The position numbers and the translations under genes were made by a program. A DNA stretch of 19,856 nt from positions 1-19,856 of the forward strand of contig CAZVBH010000039.1 in NCBI GenBank assembly GCA_964625275.1, in the 5' to 3' direction. Each line of letters starts with the position of its first letter. Within the stretch, counting starts at the first letter, position 1. Below, piece by piece: positions 8,420 through 15,031 of the stretch. The DNA is from UBA3775 sp964625275. GTDB lineage: Bacteria > Bacillota > Clostridia > Lachnospirales > Lachnospiraceae. Under the pieces are notes generated by a model, which was given only the letters and a program-made list of their open reading frames with translations, was not told where the DNA came from and searched no databases.

Positions 8420-8432
8420 GGAGGTATTAATT

Positions 8433-8684
8433 ATGACTATAAGAGAAATTGAAATTAAATTTCATGATGATGCTGATGCCAGAACAATAGCAGGTATTGT
8501 AAGAGTTGTAGACCAGTTTAAATCATCCATATATTTTGAGGTTGGAACAAAGCGTGTAAATGCAAAAAGCATTATTGGTATGACTAATTTGCTTGACTGC
8601 AAAGGTATAAAAGGAAAAATAATGGCGGATGGACCTGATGAACAAGAGGCAGTAGAAGCAATAGTTGCAAAAATGAACGGCTGA
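8433..8684 (+). CDS. HPr-like (Crh-type) regulatory protein lacking His15
   Basis: An 83-residue HPr fold. I start it at ATG 8433 because AAGGAGG (8418-8424) lies just upstream, overlapping the whiA stop; the open frame extends back to 8397 without such a site. HPr proteins normally accept phosphate from PEP-dependent Enzyme I on His15 in a GLHARPA motif. Here the matching stretch is DADARTIAG: Asp15 replaces His15, while Arg17 is kept but the following proline is lost. The regulatory site is intact: VNAKSIIGM places Ser at position 46 exactly as in HPr. The protein should therefore be unable to transfer phosphate in the PTS but remain a target for HprK, encoded five genes upstream in the same operon. 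This matches the logic of Bacillus Crh, which has Gln15. Partner identity (CcpA or other) is inference. Confidence 0.88.
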   Translation: MTIREIEIKFHDDADARTIAGIVRVVDQFKSSIYFEVGTKRVNAKSIIGMTNLLDCKGIKGKIMADGPDEQEAVEAIVAKMNG

Positions 8685-8730
8685 ATTTCATCAAAAAATC
8701 ACTAAAGCTTATTGGACAAGGGAGTAATAT

Positions 8731-9198
8731 ATGCAAAAGTACGATAGAAAAATTCAGACTACGAAAAACGAATCAAAAGTTAGGAATGTAAGGGCTGACT
8801 CGCAAAGACGCAATTATGGTTATGCTCCGAATGATAGCTATGACAGAGATGATGACTACGTTTCAGATGAGGATTATGCCGAAGATAATGACTACGACTT
8901 GGCTGAAGGCTATGATGAGGACAGTGACTATGATGCAGAGTATGATTCGGTTGGAGCTTTTGAAAATTCTGACGTAGAATATGATTACGATGCTTCTGAC
9001 TCGGAATATGATTACGAAGACGAGGAAAGTCTGGAATATCGAAAACAATTAGAAGAAGAAATAGCGCAAAGACGTGAGAAAAGAAGATTACTTCAGCACA
9101 GACGTTATATCCGTCGTTGCAATGCTCTTCTTGTATGTGAAACTGTTGTTTTTGTCGTACTATTGACAGCATATATTATACTGACTGCGAAAGGTTAG
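8731..9198 (+). CDS. Asp/Tyr-rich single-pass membrane protein of unknown function
   Basis: I do not recognise this protein. It has 155 residues and a good start (AAGGGAG at 8718-8724, six-base gap). Parts: basic N-terminus (1-30), a strongly acidic tract (about 35-105) dominated by Asp, Glu and Tyr in irregular DY, EYDY and DEDY patterns, a charged, strongly basic helix (about 105-130, EEEIAQRREKRRLLQHRRYIRR) and one hydrophobic segment (about 132-152) at the very C-terminus. The positive charges before the membrane segment predict a cytoplasmic N-terminus and a tail-anchored topology. It has no signal peptide and no catalytic motif. It sits between the HPr-like gene and dnaE in the operon. 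The acidic tract is probably disordered and may bind basic partners or metal, but that is speculation. Confidence 0.8.
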   Translation: MQKYDRKIQTTKNESKVRNVRADSQRRNYGYAPNDSYDRDDDYVSDEDYAEDNDYDLAEGYDEDSDYDAEYDSVGAFENSDVEYDYDASDSEYDYEDEESLEYRKQLEEEIAQRREKRRLLQHRRYIRRCNALLVCETVVFVVLLTAYIILTAKG

Positions 9199-9211
9199 GT
9201 TTTTAGAAAAT

Positions 9212-12200
9212 ATGAATTTTACACATTTACATGTCCATACCGGCTACAGCCTTCTTGATGGTGCCGGAAAAATCAAAGAAATGGTTGCCAGGGCAGCTGA
9301 GCTCGGCTTCGATTCCCTGGCCATAACTGATCATGGGGTCATGTATGGTGTTATAGAATTTTATAAAGAATGTCAGGCTGCAGGAATCAAGCCTATAATC
9401 GGCTGTGAAGTCTATGTAGCCCCTGGCTCAAGATTTGATAAAGAAGGCAAAAGCTCGGATGACAGGTACTATCATTTGATTTTACTTGCAGAAAATAATA
9501 CCGGTTATCAGAATCTTATAAAAATAGTAAGCAAAGGCTTTACCGAAGGCTTCTATTATAAACCGCGTGTAGACCATGAGCTTTTAGAAAAATATCATGA
9601 AGGCATTATTGCCTTAAGTGCCTGTCTTGCAGGAGAAATACCATCAGCCATAACTAAAGGCTTTTATGAAGAGGCAAAAGAAATAGCTCTCTATTATAAG
9701 AAGGTATTCGGTGAAGATAATTTCTTCCTGGAAATGCAGGACCATGGAATTGACGCCCAGAAAACTGTAAACCAGGCCATAATGCGTATGAATGAAGAGA
9801 CAGGCATACCATTAGTAGCAACTAATGATATTCATTATACCTACAAAGAAGATTACAAAGCACATGATATTCTCCTTTGTATTCAGACTCAGAAAAAAGT
9901 AAATGACGAAGACAGAATGCGTTATGAGGCCGGGCAATTTTATATGAAAAGCGAAGAGGAGATGTCTGAGCTTTTCCCTTATGCAAAAGAGGCTATTTCC
10001 AATACTCATCTGATAGCCGAAAGATGTAACGTAGAGATAGTATTCGGAGAATATAAGCTTCCTGTTTTTGAAGTTCCGGCAGGTTTTACCTCCTACGAAT
10101 ATCTTGAAAAGCTTTGTAAAGAGGGATTGAAGAAAAGATATCCGGATTCCTATGAAGATAAACAGGCAAGACTAAATTATGAGTTGTCAGTAATTAACGA
10201 TATGGGCTTTGTAAACTATTTCCTTATTGTATCTGATTATATTCGCTTTGCAAAGGACAATGATATTCCGGTAGGACCGGGACGAGGCTCAGGAGCCGGA
10301 AGTATTGTAGCCTACACCTTAGGAATCACAAATATTGATCCAATCAGATATAACCTTCTCTTTGAACGTTTCTTAAATCCGGAACGAGTAACCATGCCCG
10401 ATTTGGATATTGACTTCGAGCCTGAAGGAAGACAACGTGTAATAGATTATGTAACAGAAAAATATGGAAAAGATAAGGTTGTTCAGATAATAACCTTTGG
10501 AACGCTTGCAGCTAAAAATGTTATCAGAGACGTAGGCAGAGCAATGGATTTGCCTTACTCCAAATGTGACATGATTGCTAAAATGGTTCCTAATGATGTC
10601 AAGATGACAATTGATAAGGCTATTGAATTAAATCCGGACCTTAAACAGCTTATAAATGATGATGAAGAGGTTGAAGAGCTAATATCAATCTGCAAAAGGC
10701 TTGAAGGACTGCCAAGACATTCATCAGTCCATGCCTGTGGTGTAATTATAGCAAATGCACCTGCAGATGAATATGTACCGCTCCAGAAAAGCTCCGATGA
10801 TGTAATAACTACCCAGTACGAAGCTCCACTGTTAGAAGAGCTTGGCCTACTCAAGATGGATTTCCTAGGACTTAGAAATCTTACGGTTATTCAGAATGTA
10901 GAGAGAATGGTTCGCAGACGTGGAATAGATTTTTCAATAGAAAATATCAATTATGACGATCCGGCAGTTTATGAACTGATAGCTTCCGGTAAAACTGACG
11001 GAGTATTTCAGCTGGAAAGCTCGGGAATGAAGTCCTTTATGAAAGAGCTCGCACCAACCAGTCTTGAGGATGTAATAGCAGGTATATCCCTCTACAGACC
11101 CGGACCAATGGATTTCATACCAAAATATATAAAAGGAAAGAACAATCGCTCTCAGATAACCTATGACTGTCCGGAGCTTGAACCAATTTTGGATTCAACC
11201 TATGGATGTATTGTATATCAGGAACAGGTAATGCAGATTGTTCGAGACCTTGCAGGCTACAGCCTTGGACGTTCAGATTTAGTACGAAGAGCCATGTCCA
11301 AGAAAAAAGAAAAAGTAATGGCATTAGAACGTCAAAACTTTGTCTATGGCAATCCGGAGGAAAATGTACCGGGCTGCCAGTCAAAGGGCATTTCACCTGA
11401 GATTGCCAATAAAATATTTGACGAAATGACAGAATTTGCCAAGTATGCCTTCAACAAATCTCACGCAGCCTGTTATGCAGTAGTTGCTTACCAGACAGCC
11501 TATCTAAAAACCTACTTCCCTGTAGAGTTTATGGCTGCCCTGATTTCGTCCGTAATGGACTTCCCTAAAAAAGTAACTACCTATATAAGTGGAATGAAAG
11601 ACATGAATATCTCTCTGCTTCCACCTGACATTAACTTAAGCTATTCAGATTTTAGTGTGGATGGGGCCAATATCCGTTACGGACTTTCTGCCATAAAGGG
11701 CTTGGGAAGACCTGTAATTGATGCAATAGTGAAAGAACGTGAGGCTAATGGCTCTTTTAAAGATCTTAAAGATTTTTGTGAACGTCTTTCCGGTAAAGAA
11801 GTAAATAAAAGAACAGTAGAAAGCTTTATAAAAGCAGGTGCTTTTGACTCCTTCCCGGGAACGAGAAAGCAGCTGATGAGTGTCTATAATGATGTTATGG
11901 ATGGCATAGCACGTGACAGAAAAAAGAATCTCACAGGCCAGCTGTCCTTATTTGACTTTATGGATATTGATTCCGGCTTCGATGGCAATACCATAGATTT
12001 TCCTGATATTGGTGAATTTTCAAAAGAAGATCTTTTAAATTTTGAAAAGGAAGTTTTGGGAATTTATGTTGGCGGCCATCCTCTTGACGAATATGCAAAG
12101 CTGATAAAGCCAAATGTAACCGCTACTGCTTCAATGTTTATTTTTGACGAAGAAGAAGGCACTGAGCTTGAGCCGGACCAGCTTGTAATTGTAGCCGGAA

Positions 12201-12706
12201 TGATAACCAATAAAAAAATTCTCAATACAAAGACTGGTGCACTCATGTGCTTTTTGACCATTGAAGACAATACCGGAGAAATTGAGGTAATCGTATTCCC
12301 AAGAGACTATGAAAAATTCAAGCAGGATTTAGACACTGACAACAAAGTCTTTATAAAAGGAAGAGTAAGCGCAGAAGAGAATAAAGATGCCAAGCTTATA
12401 CTCCAGGATGAGGTGCTTTTTGAAAAAATGCCTAAAGAGCTATGGATTAAGTATAAGTCTATTGACAGTATGCGTGAAAATGAATTAAAATTAAAGCAGC
12501 TGGTATCAAGATTTGCAGGACGTGACAACATCATCGTCTACTGTGAACAGGAAAAAAAGTACAAGCAATTGCCTGATAACATGAAAATAATGTTAAATGA
12601 TGCCACTGAAAATGAATTTATTAGAATTTATGGAAAAGAAAATATATCAACCAAAGCAGCAAGCTTAAAGAAAATGTGGAAATTGACTAGTTTAGAAAAG
12701 AGGTAA
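9212..12706 (+). CDS. dnaE: DNA polymerase III alpha subunit (DnaE)
   Basis: DnaE is the C-family polymerase that extends primers at the replication fork. In low-GC Gram-positives it works beside PolC, handing RNA primers over or taking part in lesion bypass. The 1164-residue length fits. Order of parts: N-terminal PHP domain with FTHLHVHTGYSLLDG (3-17) and AITDHG (37-42), polymerase core with GPGRGSGAGS (355-364), the metal-binding aspartates of PDLDIDF (396-402, catalytic pair 399 and 401), a third catalytic Asp at 550 in KMDFLGL, the helix-hairpin-helix region, and an OB fold (about 990-1065, from LVIVAGMI through GEIEVIVFPRDYEKF). No 3'-5' exonuclease insertion is seen, which separates it from PolC. 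The ribosome binding site is weak and overlaps the previous stop, so translation may be coupled. Confidence 0.97.
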   Translation: MNFTHLHVHTGYSLLDGAGKIKEMVARAAELGFDSLAITDHGVMYGVIEFYKECQAAGIKPIIGCEVYVAPGSRFDKEGKSSDDRYYHLILLAENNTGYQNLIKIVSKGFTEGFYYKPRVDHELLEKYHEGIIALSACLAGEIPSAITKGFYEEAKEIALYYKKVFGEDNFFLEMQDHGIDAQKTVNQAIMRMNEETGIPLVATNDIHYTYKEDYKAHDILLCIQTQKKVNDEDRMRYEAGQFYMKSEEEMSELFPYAKEAISNTHLIAERCNVEIVFGEYKLPVFEVPAGFTSYEYLEKLCKEGLKKRYPDSYEDKQARLNYELSVINDMGFVNYFLIVSDYIRFAKDNDIPVGPGRGSGAGSIVAYTLGITNIDPIRYNLLFERFLNPERVTMPDLDIDFEPEGRQRVIDYVTEKYGKDKVVQIITFGTLAAKNVIRDVGRAMDLPYSKCDMIAKMVPNDVKMTIDKAIELNPDLKQLINDDEEVEELISICKRLEGLPRHSSVHACGVIIANAPADEYVPLQKSSDDVITTQYEAPLLEELGLLKMDFLGLRNLTVIQNVERMVRRRGIDFSIENINYDDPAVYELIASGKTDGVFQLESSGMKSFMKELAPTSLEDVIAGISLYRPGPMDFIPKYIKGKNNRSQITYDCPELEPILDSTYGCIVYQEQVMQIVRDLAGYSLGRSDLVRRAMSKKKEKVMALERQNFVYGNPEENVPGCQSKGISPEIANKIFDEMTEFAKYAFNKSHAACYAVVAYQTAYLKTYFPVEFMAALISSVMDFPKKVTTYISGMKDMNISLLPPDINLSYSDFSVDGANIRYGLSAIKGLGRPVIDAIVKEREANGSFKDLKDFCERLSGKEVNKRTVESFIKAGAFDSFPGTRKQLMSVYNDVMDGIARDRKKNLTGQLSLFDFMDIDSGFDGNTIDFPDIGEFSKEDLLNFEKEVLGIYVGGHPLDEYAKLIKPNVTATASMFIFDEEEGTELEPDQLVIVAGMITNKKILNTKTGALMCFLTIEDNTGEIEVIVFPRDYEKFKQDLDTDNKVFIKGRVSAEENKDAKLILQDEVLFEKMPKELWIKYKSIDSMRENELKLKQLVSRFAGRDNIIVYCEQEKKYKQLPDNMKIMLNDATENEFIRIYGKENISTKAASLKKMWKLTSLEKR

Positions 12707-12711
12707 AATTC

Positions 12712-13704
12712 ATGGCTTTTATGAAAACCAAAAGAAGAGAATCAATGACCATCGGCGTACTTACCAGTGGAGGAGATGCTCCCGGAATGAATGCCGCAGT
12801 AAGAGCAGTTGTAAGAACTGCAATTAGTTCTGGATTTCAGGTAAAGGGAATTCGAAGGGGATATTCGGGATTATTGGAAGAAGACATATTTGACATGACC
12901 TCCAGAAGTGTGGCTGACATAATTCAAAAGGGGGGTACAATTTTGTATACCGCCAGGTGCCCGGAGATGATGCGCCCTGAAGGACAGGAAAAGGCTGCCT
13001 ATATTTTAAAAAAGCATGGAATTGATGCATTGGTAGTCATCGGAGGAGATGGCTCCTATAGAGGCGCCCTTGCACTTTCAAAGGAAGGCGTAAATGTTGT
13101 CGGAATACCGGGAACAATTGACCTTGATATAGCATGTACAGATTATACCATTGGCTTCGACACAGCCCTCAATACAGCTATGGAAGCAATAGATAAGGTT
13201 CGAGACACCTCAGCCTCTCACGAACGTTGCTCAATTATTGAAGTAATGGGAAGAAAAGCAGGACATATTGCATTATGGTCAGGTATTGCAACAGGAGCTG
13301 AAGAGGTTCTTGTTACAGAACGCTATGATTATGATGAGCAAAAAATCATTGATGCGATTATTGAAAAGAAAAAGCTTGGAAAGAAGCTTCATATTATAAT
13401 AAATGCAGAAGGAATCGGTGACAGCAACGGTATGGCAAAGAGAATTGAAGCTGCAACCGGTCTTGAAACCAGAGCTACAATAATCGGTTACATGCAAAGA
13501 GGTGGAAGCCCAACCTGTCGAGACAGAGTAATGGCCAGTGCGATGGGTGCAAAGGCAATTGAGCTTTTAGCTGACGGAAAAGCCAATAGAATAGTAGCTT
13601 GGAAAAATGGCGAGTTCGTTGACTTCGACATAGTAGAAGCCTTAAACATGCAGAAGGATTTGGATGACGACCTTTGGAATATAAGCAGAAAGCTTTGTCG
13701 TTAA
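12712..13704 (+). CDS. pfkA: ATP-dependent 6-phosphofructokinase
   Basis: PfkA phosphorylates fructose-6-phosphate to fructose-1,6-bisphosphate, the committed step of glycolysis. The 1,6-bisphosphate is also the signal read by HprK in Firmicutes, so product and sensor are encoded in one operon. The start ATG follows AAAGAGG and lies 5 bases after dnaE. Motifs: LTSGGDAPGMNAAVRA (17-32), GGDGSYRGA (111-119) whose second-motif glycine indicates ATP rather than pyrophosphate use, the catalytic loop PGTIDLDI (133-140), TIGFDTALNTA (146-156), SHER (169-172) and VMGRKAGHIA (178-187). The catalytic loop reads TIDLDI where most enzymes have TIDNDI; both aspartates are kept but Asn is replaced by Leu. 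The first 11 residues precede the usual start. 330 aa is normal. Confidence 0.95.
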   Translation: MAFMKTKRRESMTIGVLTSGGDAPGMNAAVRAVVRTAISSGFQVKGIRRGYSGLLEEDIFDMTSRSVADIIQKGGTILYTARCPEMMRPEGQEKAAYILKKHGIDALVVIGGDGSYRGALALSKEGVNVVGIPGTIDLDIACTDYTIGFDTALNTAMEAIDKVRDTSASHERCSIIEVMGRKAGHIALWSGIATGAEEVLVTERYDYDEQKIIDAIIEKKKLGKKLHIIINAEGIGDSNGMAKRIEAATGLETRATIIGYMQRGGSPTCRDRVMASAMGAKAIELLADGKANRIVAWKNGEFVDFDIVEALNMQKDLDDDLWNISRKLCR

Positions 13705-13781
13705 TGAGCAAACTTTAAGCATTATTATTAATGAGCAAGCTTGAAAACCTGCCATTAATGAGAAAACCTGCGATTTGCTTC
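13701..13781. repeat. Three 27-nt direct repeats after the pfkA stop
   Basis: TTAATGAGCAA at 13701 and 13728, and TTAATGAGAAA at 13755, recur at exactly 27-base intervals. The first 8 to 11 bases of each unit are conserved and the rest has diverged. The first copy begins one base before the pfkA stop codon. There is no coding role I can support. The period equals that of the coding repeat in rimI, but the sequences are unrelated. Confidence 0.55.
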
Positions 13782-13802
13782 AAGTTAAACTTTAATTAAT
13801 CA

Positions 13803-13826
13803 TCCCCCTGTAACCACTCAGGGGGA
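13803..13826 (+). terminator. GC-rich hairpin, possible terminator of the hprK–pfkA operon
   Basis: TCCCCCTG (13803-13810) pairs perfectly with CAGGGGGA (13819-13826) around an 8-base loop. Only a short, interrupted T-stretch follows (CTTTGATATT), so termination would be inefficient. The right arm can instead pair with AAAGTCCCCC at 13863-13872, a perfect 10-bp alternative using GGGGGACTTT (13821-13830). Confidence 0.5.
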
Positions 13827-13850
13827 CTTTGATATTAATCTGAAAATTTT

Positions 13851-13995
13851 AACCTTATCTGAAAAGTCCCCCGCTTCTTAAGCGGTGATATGTTACCCCC
13901 CCAAAAAAAAAGTTTAGCTTTTGGGATAACATGACTTTTCAGCATCAGTAGGAGGCTGGACTCCTACTGATGGGCCACGAAGTGGCCTTAAGGTT
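13851..13995 (+). ncRNA. Candidate structured RNA: four-way junction containing a three-way junction
   Basis: Every helix named here is a perfect Watson-Crick match read directly from the sequence. Closing helix P0: AACCTTA (13851-13857) with TAAGGTT (13989-13995). P1: CTGAAAAGTC (13859-13868) with GACTTTTCAG (13933-13942). P2: CATCAGTAGGAG (13943-13954) with CTCCTACTGATG (13961-13972). P3: GGCCAC (13973-13978) with GTGGCC (13982-13987) and a GAA loop. Only two bases at this junction are unpaired. Inside P1 are P1a, CCGCTT/AAGCGG (13871-13876, 13880-13885), and P1b, ATGTTA/TAACAT (13890-13895, 13927-13932), whose loop holds C7 then A9. It is non-coding, between pfkA and the YcxB-like gene. 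Strand is uncertain because perfect helices fold on either strand; plus is chosen from context and the GAA loop. I cannot assign it to a known RNA class. A leader RNA and a remnant of a mobile element are both possible. Confidence 0.6.
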
Positions 13996-14009
13996 ATAAG
14001 CAAGTAGCG

Positions 14010-14032
14010 AAGCGGACCTGGAATATCCGCTT
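14010..14032 (+). other. Hairpin just before the YcxB-like gene
   Basis: AAGCGGA (14010-14016) pairs with TCCGCTT (14026-14032) around a 9-base loop. It lies 11 bases before the AAAGGA ribosome binding site of the next gene. Its left arm could also pair with CCGCTT of helix P1a (13871-13876), so it may belong to the same folded element. No T-tract follows, so it is not a terminator. Confidence 0.45.
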
Positions 14033-14056
14033 TGATTGGAGAGAAAGGATGAACGT

Positions 14057-14599
14057 GTGAAAAAAAGTGAATTTGACATAAAAATGAAAACCAATGACAT
14101 GTTTGCATTTATGCTAAGACAGCAATATTCAGGCATGAGGGGGATAATAGTTCTTCTTCTAAATATTATTGTTGTAATATGTCTTGTGCTTAAATGGACT
14201 GATTATGATACCACAGCAAAAATACTCATGTTTTTCATACTTATTATATTTGATATCTATCTGCCTGGACAGCTTTTTGTACGTGCAAAATCACAGGTGC
14301 TGGTTGCAGACAGATTTCAGGAGCCGACTCACTACGAGGTTGACGAAAAAGGAATAACAGTCAGCCAGGCAGGAGAAATTCTAGGCTTTGAATGGGGACA
14401 CTTTTTAAAATATAAGGTGACCGGAAAAAGAATATATGTTTATACTTCAAGAATAACAGCCTTTATCATACCAAAGGATCAGATAAATGAAGCTACAGCA
14501 AAGGAGCTTGAAGATAGACTTGCAAAAAATAAAAGCTATTTTGGAACTAAGTCTTTAGAGACAGCCCTACATATATTACCGGAGGACAAAAATAAATGA
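14057..14599 (+). CDS. YcxB-like membrane protein
   Basis: Function unknown. I start it at GTG 14057 (180 aa) because AAAGGA (14044-14049) lies seven bases upstream; a TTG at 14036 would be in frame but has no site. Two hydrophobic segments lie near the N-terminus: about 29-45 (IIVLLLNIIVVICLVLKW) and about 54-73 (ILMFFILIIFDIYLPG). They are followed by a soluble C-terminal domain containing HYEVDEKGITVSQ, a FEWGHF turn and IPKDQI. This pattern (two membrane helices, then Y-V-x-E-x-G-I ... W ... I-P-K) is that of the YcxB-like family, for which no biochemical role is established as far as I know. The stop overlaps the tsaE start (ATGA), so it is translated together with the t6A genes. No sigma-A promoter is obvious just upstream. 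Confidence 0.75.
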   Translation: MKKSEFDIKMKTNDMFAFMLRQQYSGMRGIIVLLLNIIVVICLVLKWTDYDTTAKILMFFILIIFDIYLPGQLFVRAKSQVLVADRFQEPTHYEVDEKGITVSQAGEILGFEWGHFLKYKVTGKRIYVYTSRITAFIIPKDQINEATAKELEDRLAKNKSYFGTKSLETALHILPEDKNK

Positions 14600-15027
14600 C
14601 AATAGAAAGCATGTGTGCACAGGATACCTTTGAGTTCGGAAGAATGCTTGGTAAAAAACTGACTCCCGGAAGTGTTGTATGCCTCTCAGGAGATTTAGGA
14701 ACAGGCAAAACCATTTTCTCAAAAGGTCTTGCAAAAGGTCTGGGTATTGAAGAACCTGTAGTTTCTCCAACCTTTACAATTGTGCAGGAGTATACCACCG
14801 GAAGCCTGCCGCTTTATCATTTCGATACCTATCGCATAGCTGATCCGGAAGAAATGTATGAAATAGGCTTTGACGATTATCTCTACGGAAATGGAATCTG
14901 CCTTATTGAGTGGCCCGAAATGGTTCAGGAACTGCTTCCACCAAAAAGACTGGAATTAAAAATAGAAAAAAATCCCGAAAAGGGCTTTGATTATAGAAGG
15001 ATAACCTTAGAAGAAATAAAAGGATAA
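14596..15027 (+). CDS. tsaE: tRNA t6A biosynthesis ATPase TsaE
   Basis: TsaE is the P-loop ATPase that resets the TsaB-TsaD complex during synthesis of N6-threonylcarbamoyl-adenosine at position 37 of ANN-decoding tRNAs. Motifs: Walker A GDLGTGKT (32-39), the switch SPTFTIVQEY (57-66), HFDTYRI (75-81) and LIEWPE (103-108). Length 143 aa is typical. GGAGG at 14581-14585 is ten bases before the start, which overlaps the preceding stop as ATGA. tsaB follows four bases after the stop. Confidence 0.95.
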   Translation: MTIESMCAQDTFEFGRMLGKKLTPGSVVCLSGDLGTGKTIFSKGLAKGLGIEEPVVSPTFTIVQEYTTGSLPLYHFDTYRIADPEEMYEIGFDDYLYGNGICLIEWPEMVQELLPPKRLELKIEKNPEKGFDYRRITLEEIKG

Positions 15028-15031
15028 AAGT

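Noticed and set aside
8397..8432. Extension of the HPr-like protein upstream to 8397
   Set aside because: It overlaps whiA, has no ribosome binding site and adds residues not found in HPr; the ATG at 8433 has a perfect AAGGAGG.
8780..9172. Minus-strand His-rich open frame opposite the acidic membrane protein
   Set aside because: It is a shadow of the Asp/Tyr-rich codons (GAT/TAT read in reverse) and has no start signals.
13731..13799. Short open frame (about 22 codons) after pfkA
   Set aside because: It has no ribosome binding site, lies within the decayed 27-base repeats and resembles nothing known.
13827..14036. CTTTGAT at 13827-13833 and 14030-14036 as a target-site duplication around the structured element
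   Set aside because: A 7-base match about 200 bases apart in AT-rich DNA is easily due to chance, and the boundaries do not coincide with the outer helix.
14036..14056. TTG start at 14036 for the YcxB-like gene
   Set aside because: The AAAGGA site lies downstream of it, inside the extension; GTG at 14057 is correctly spaced.
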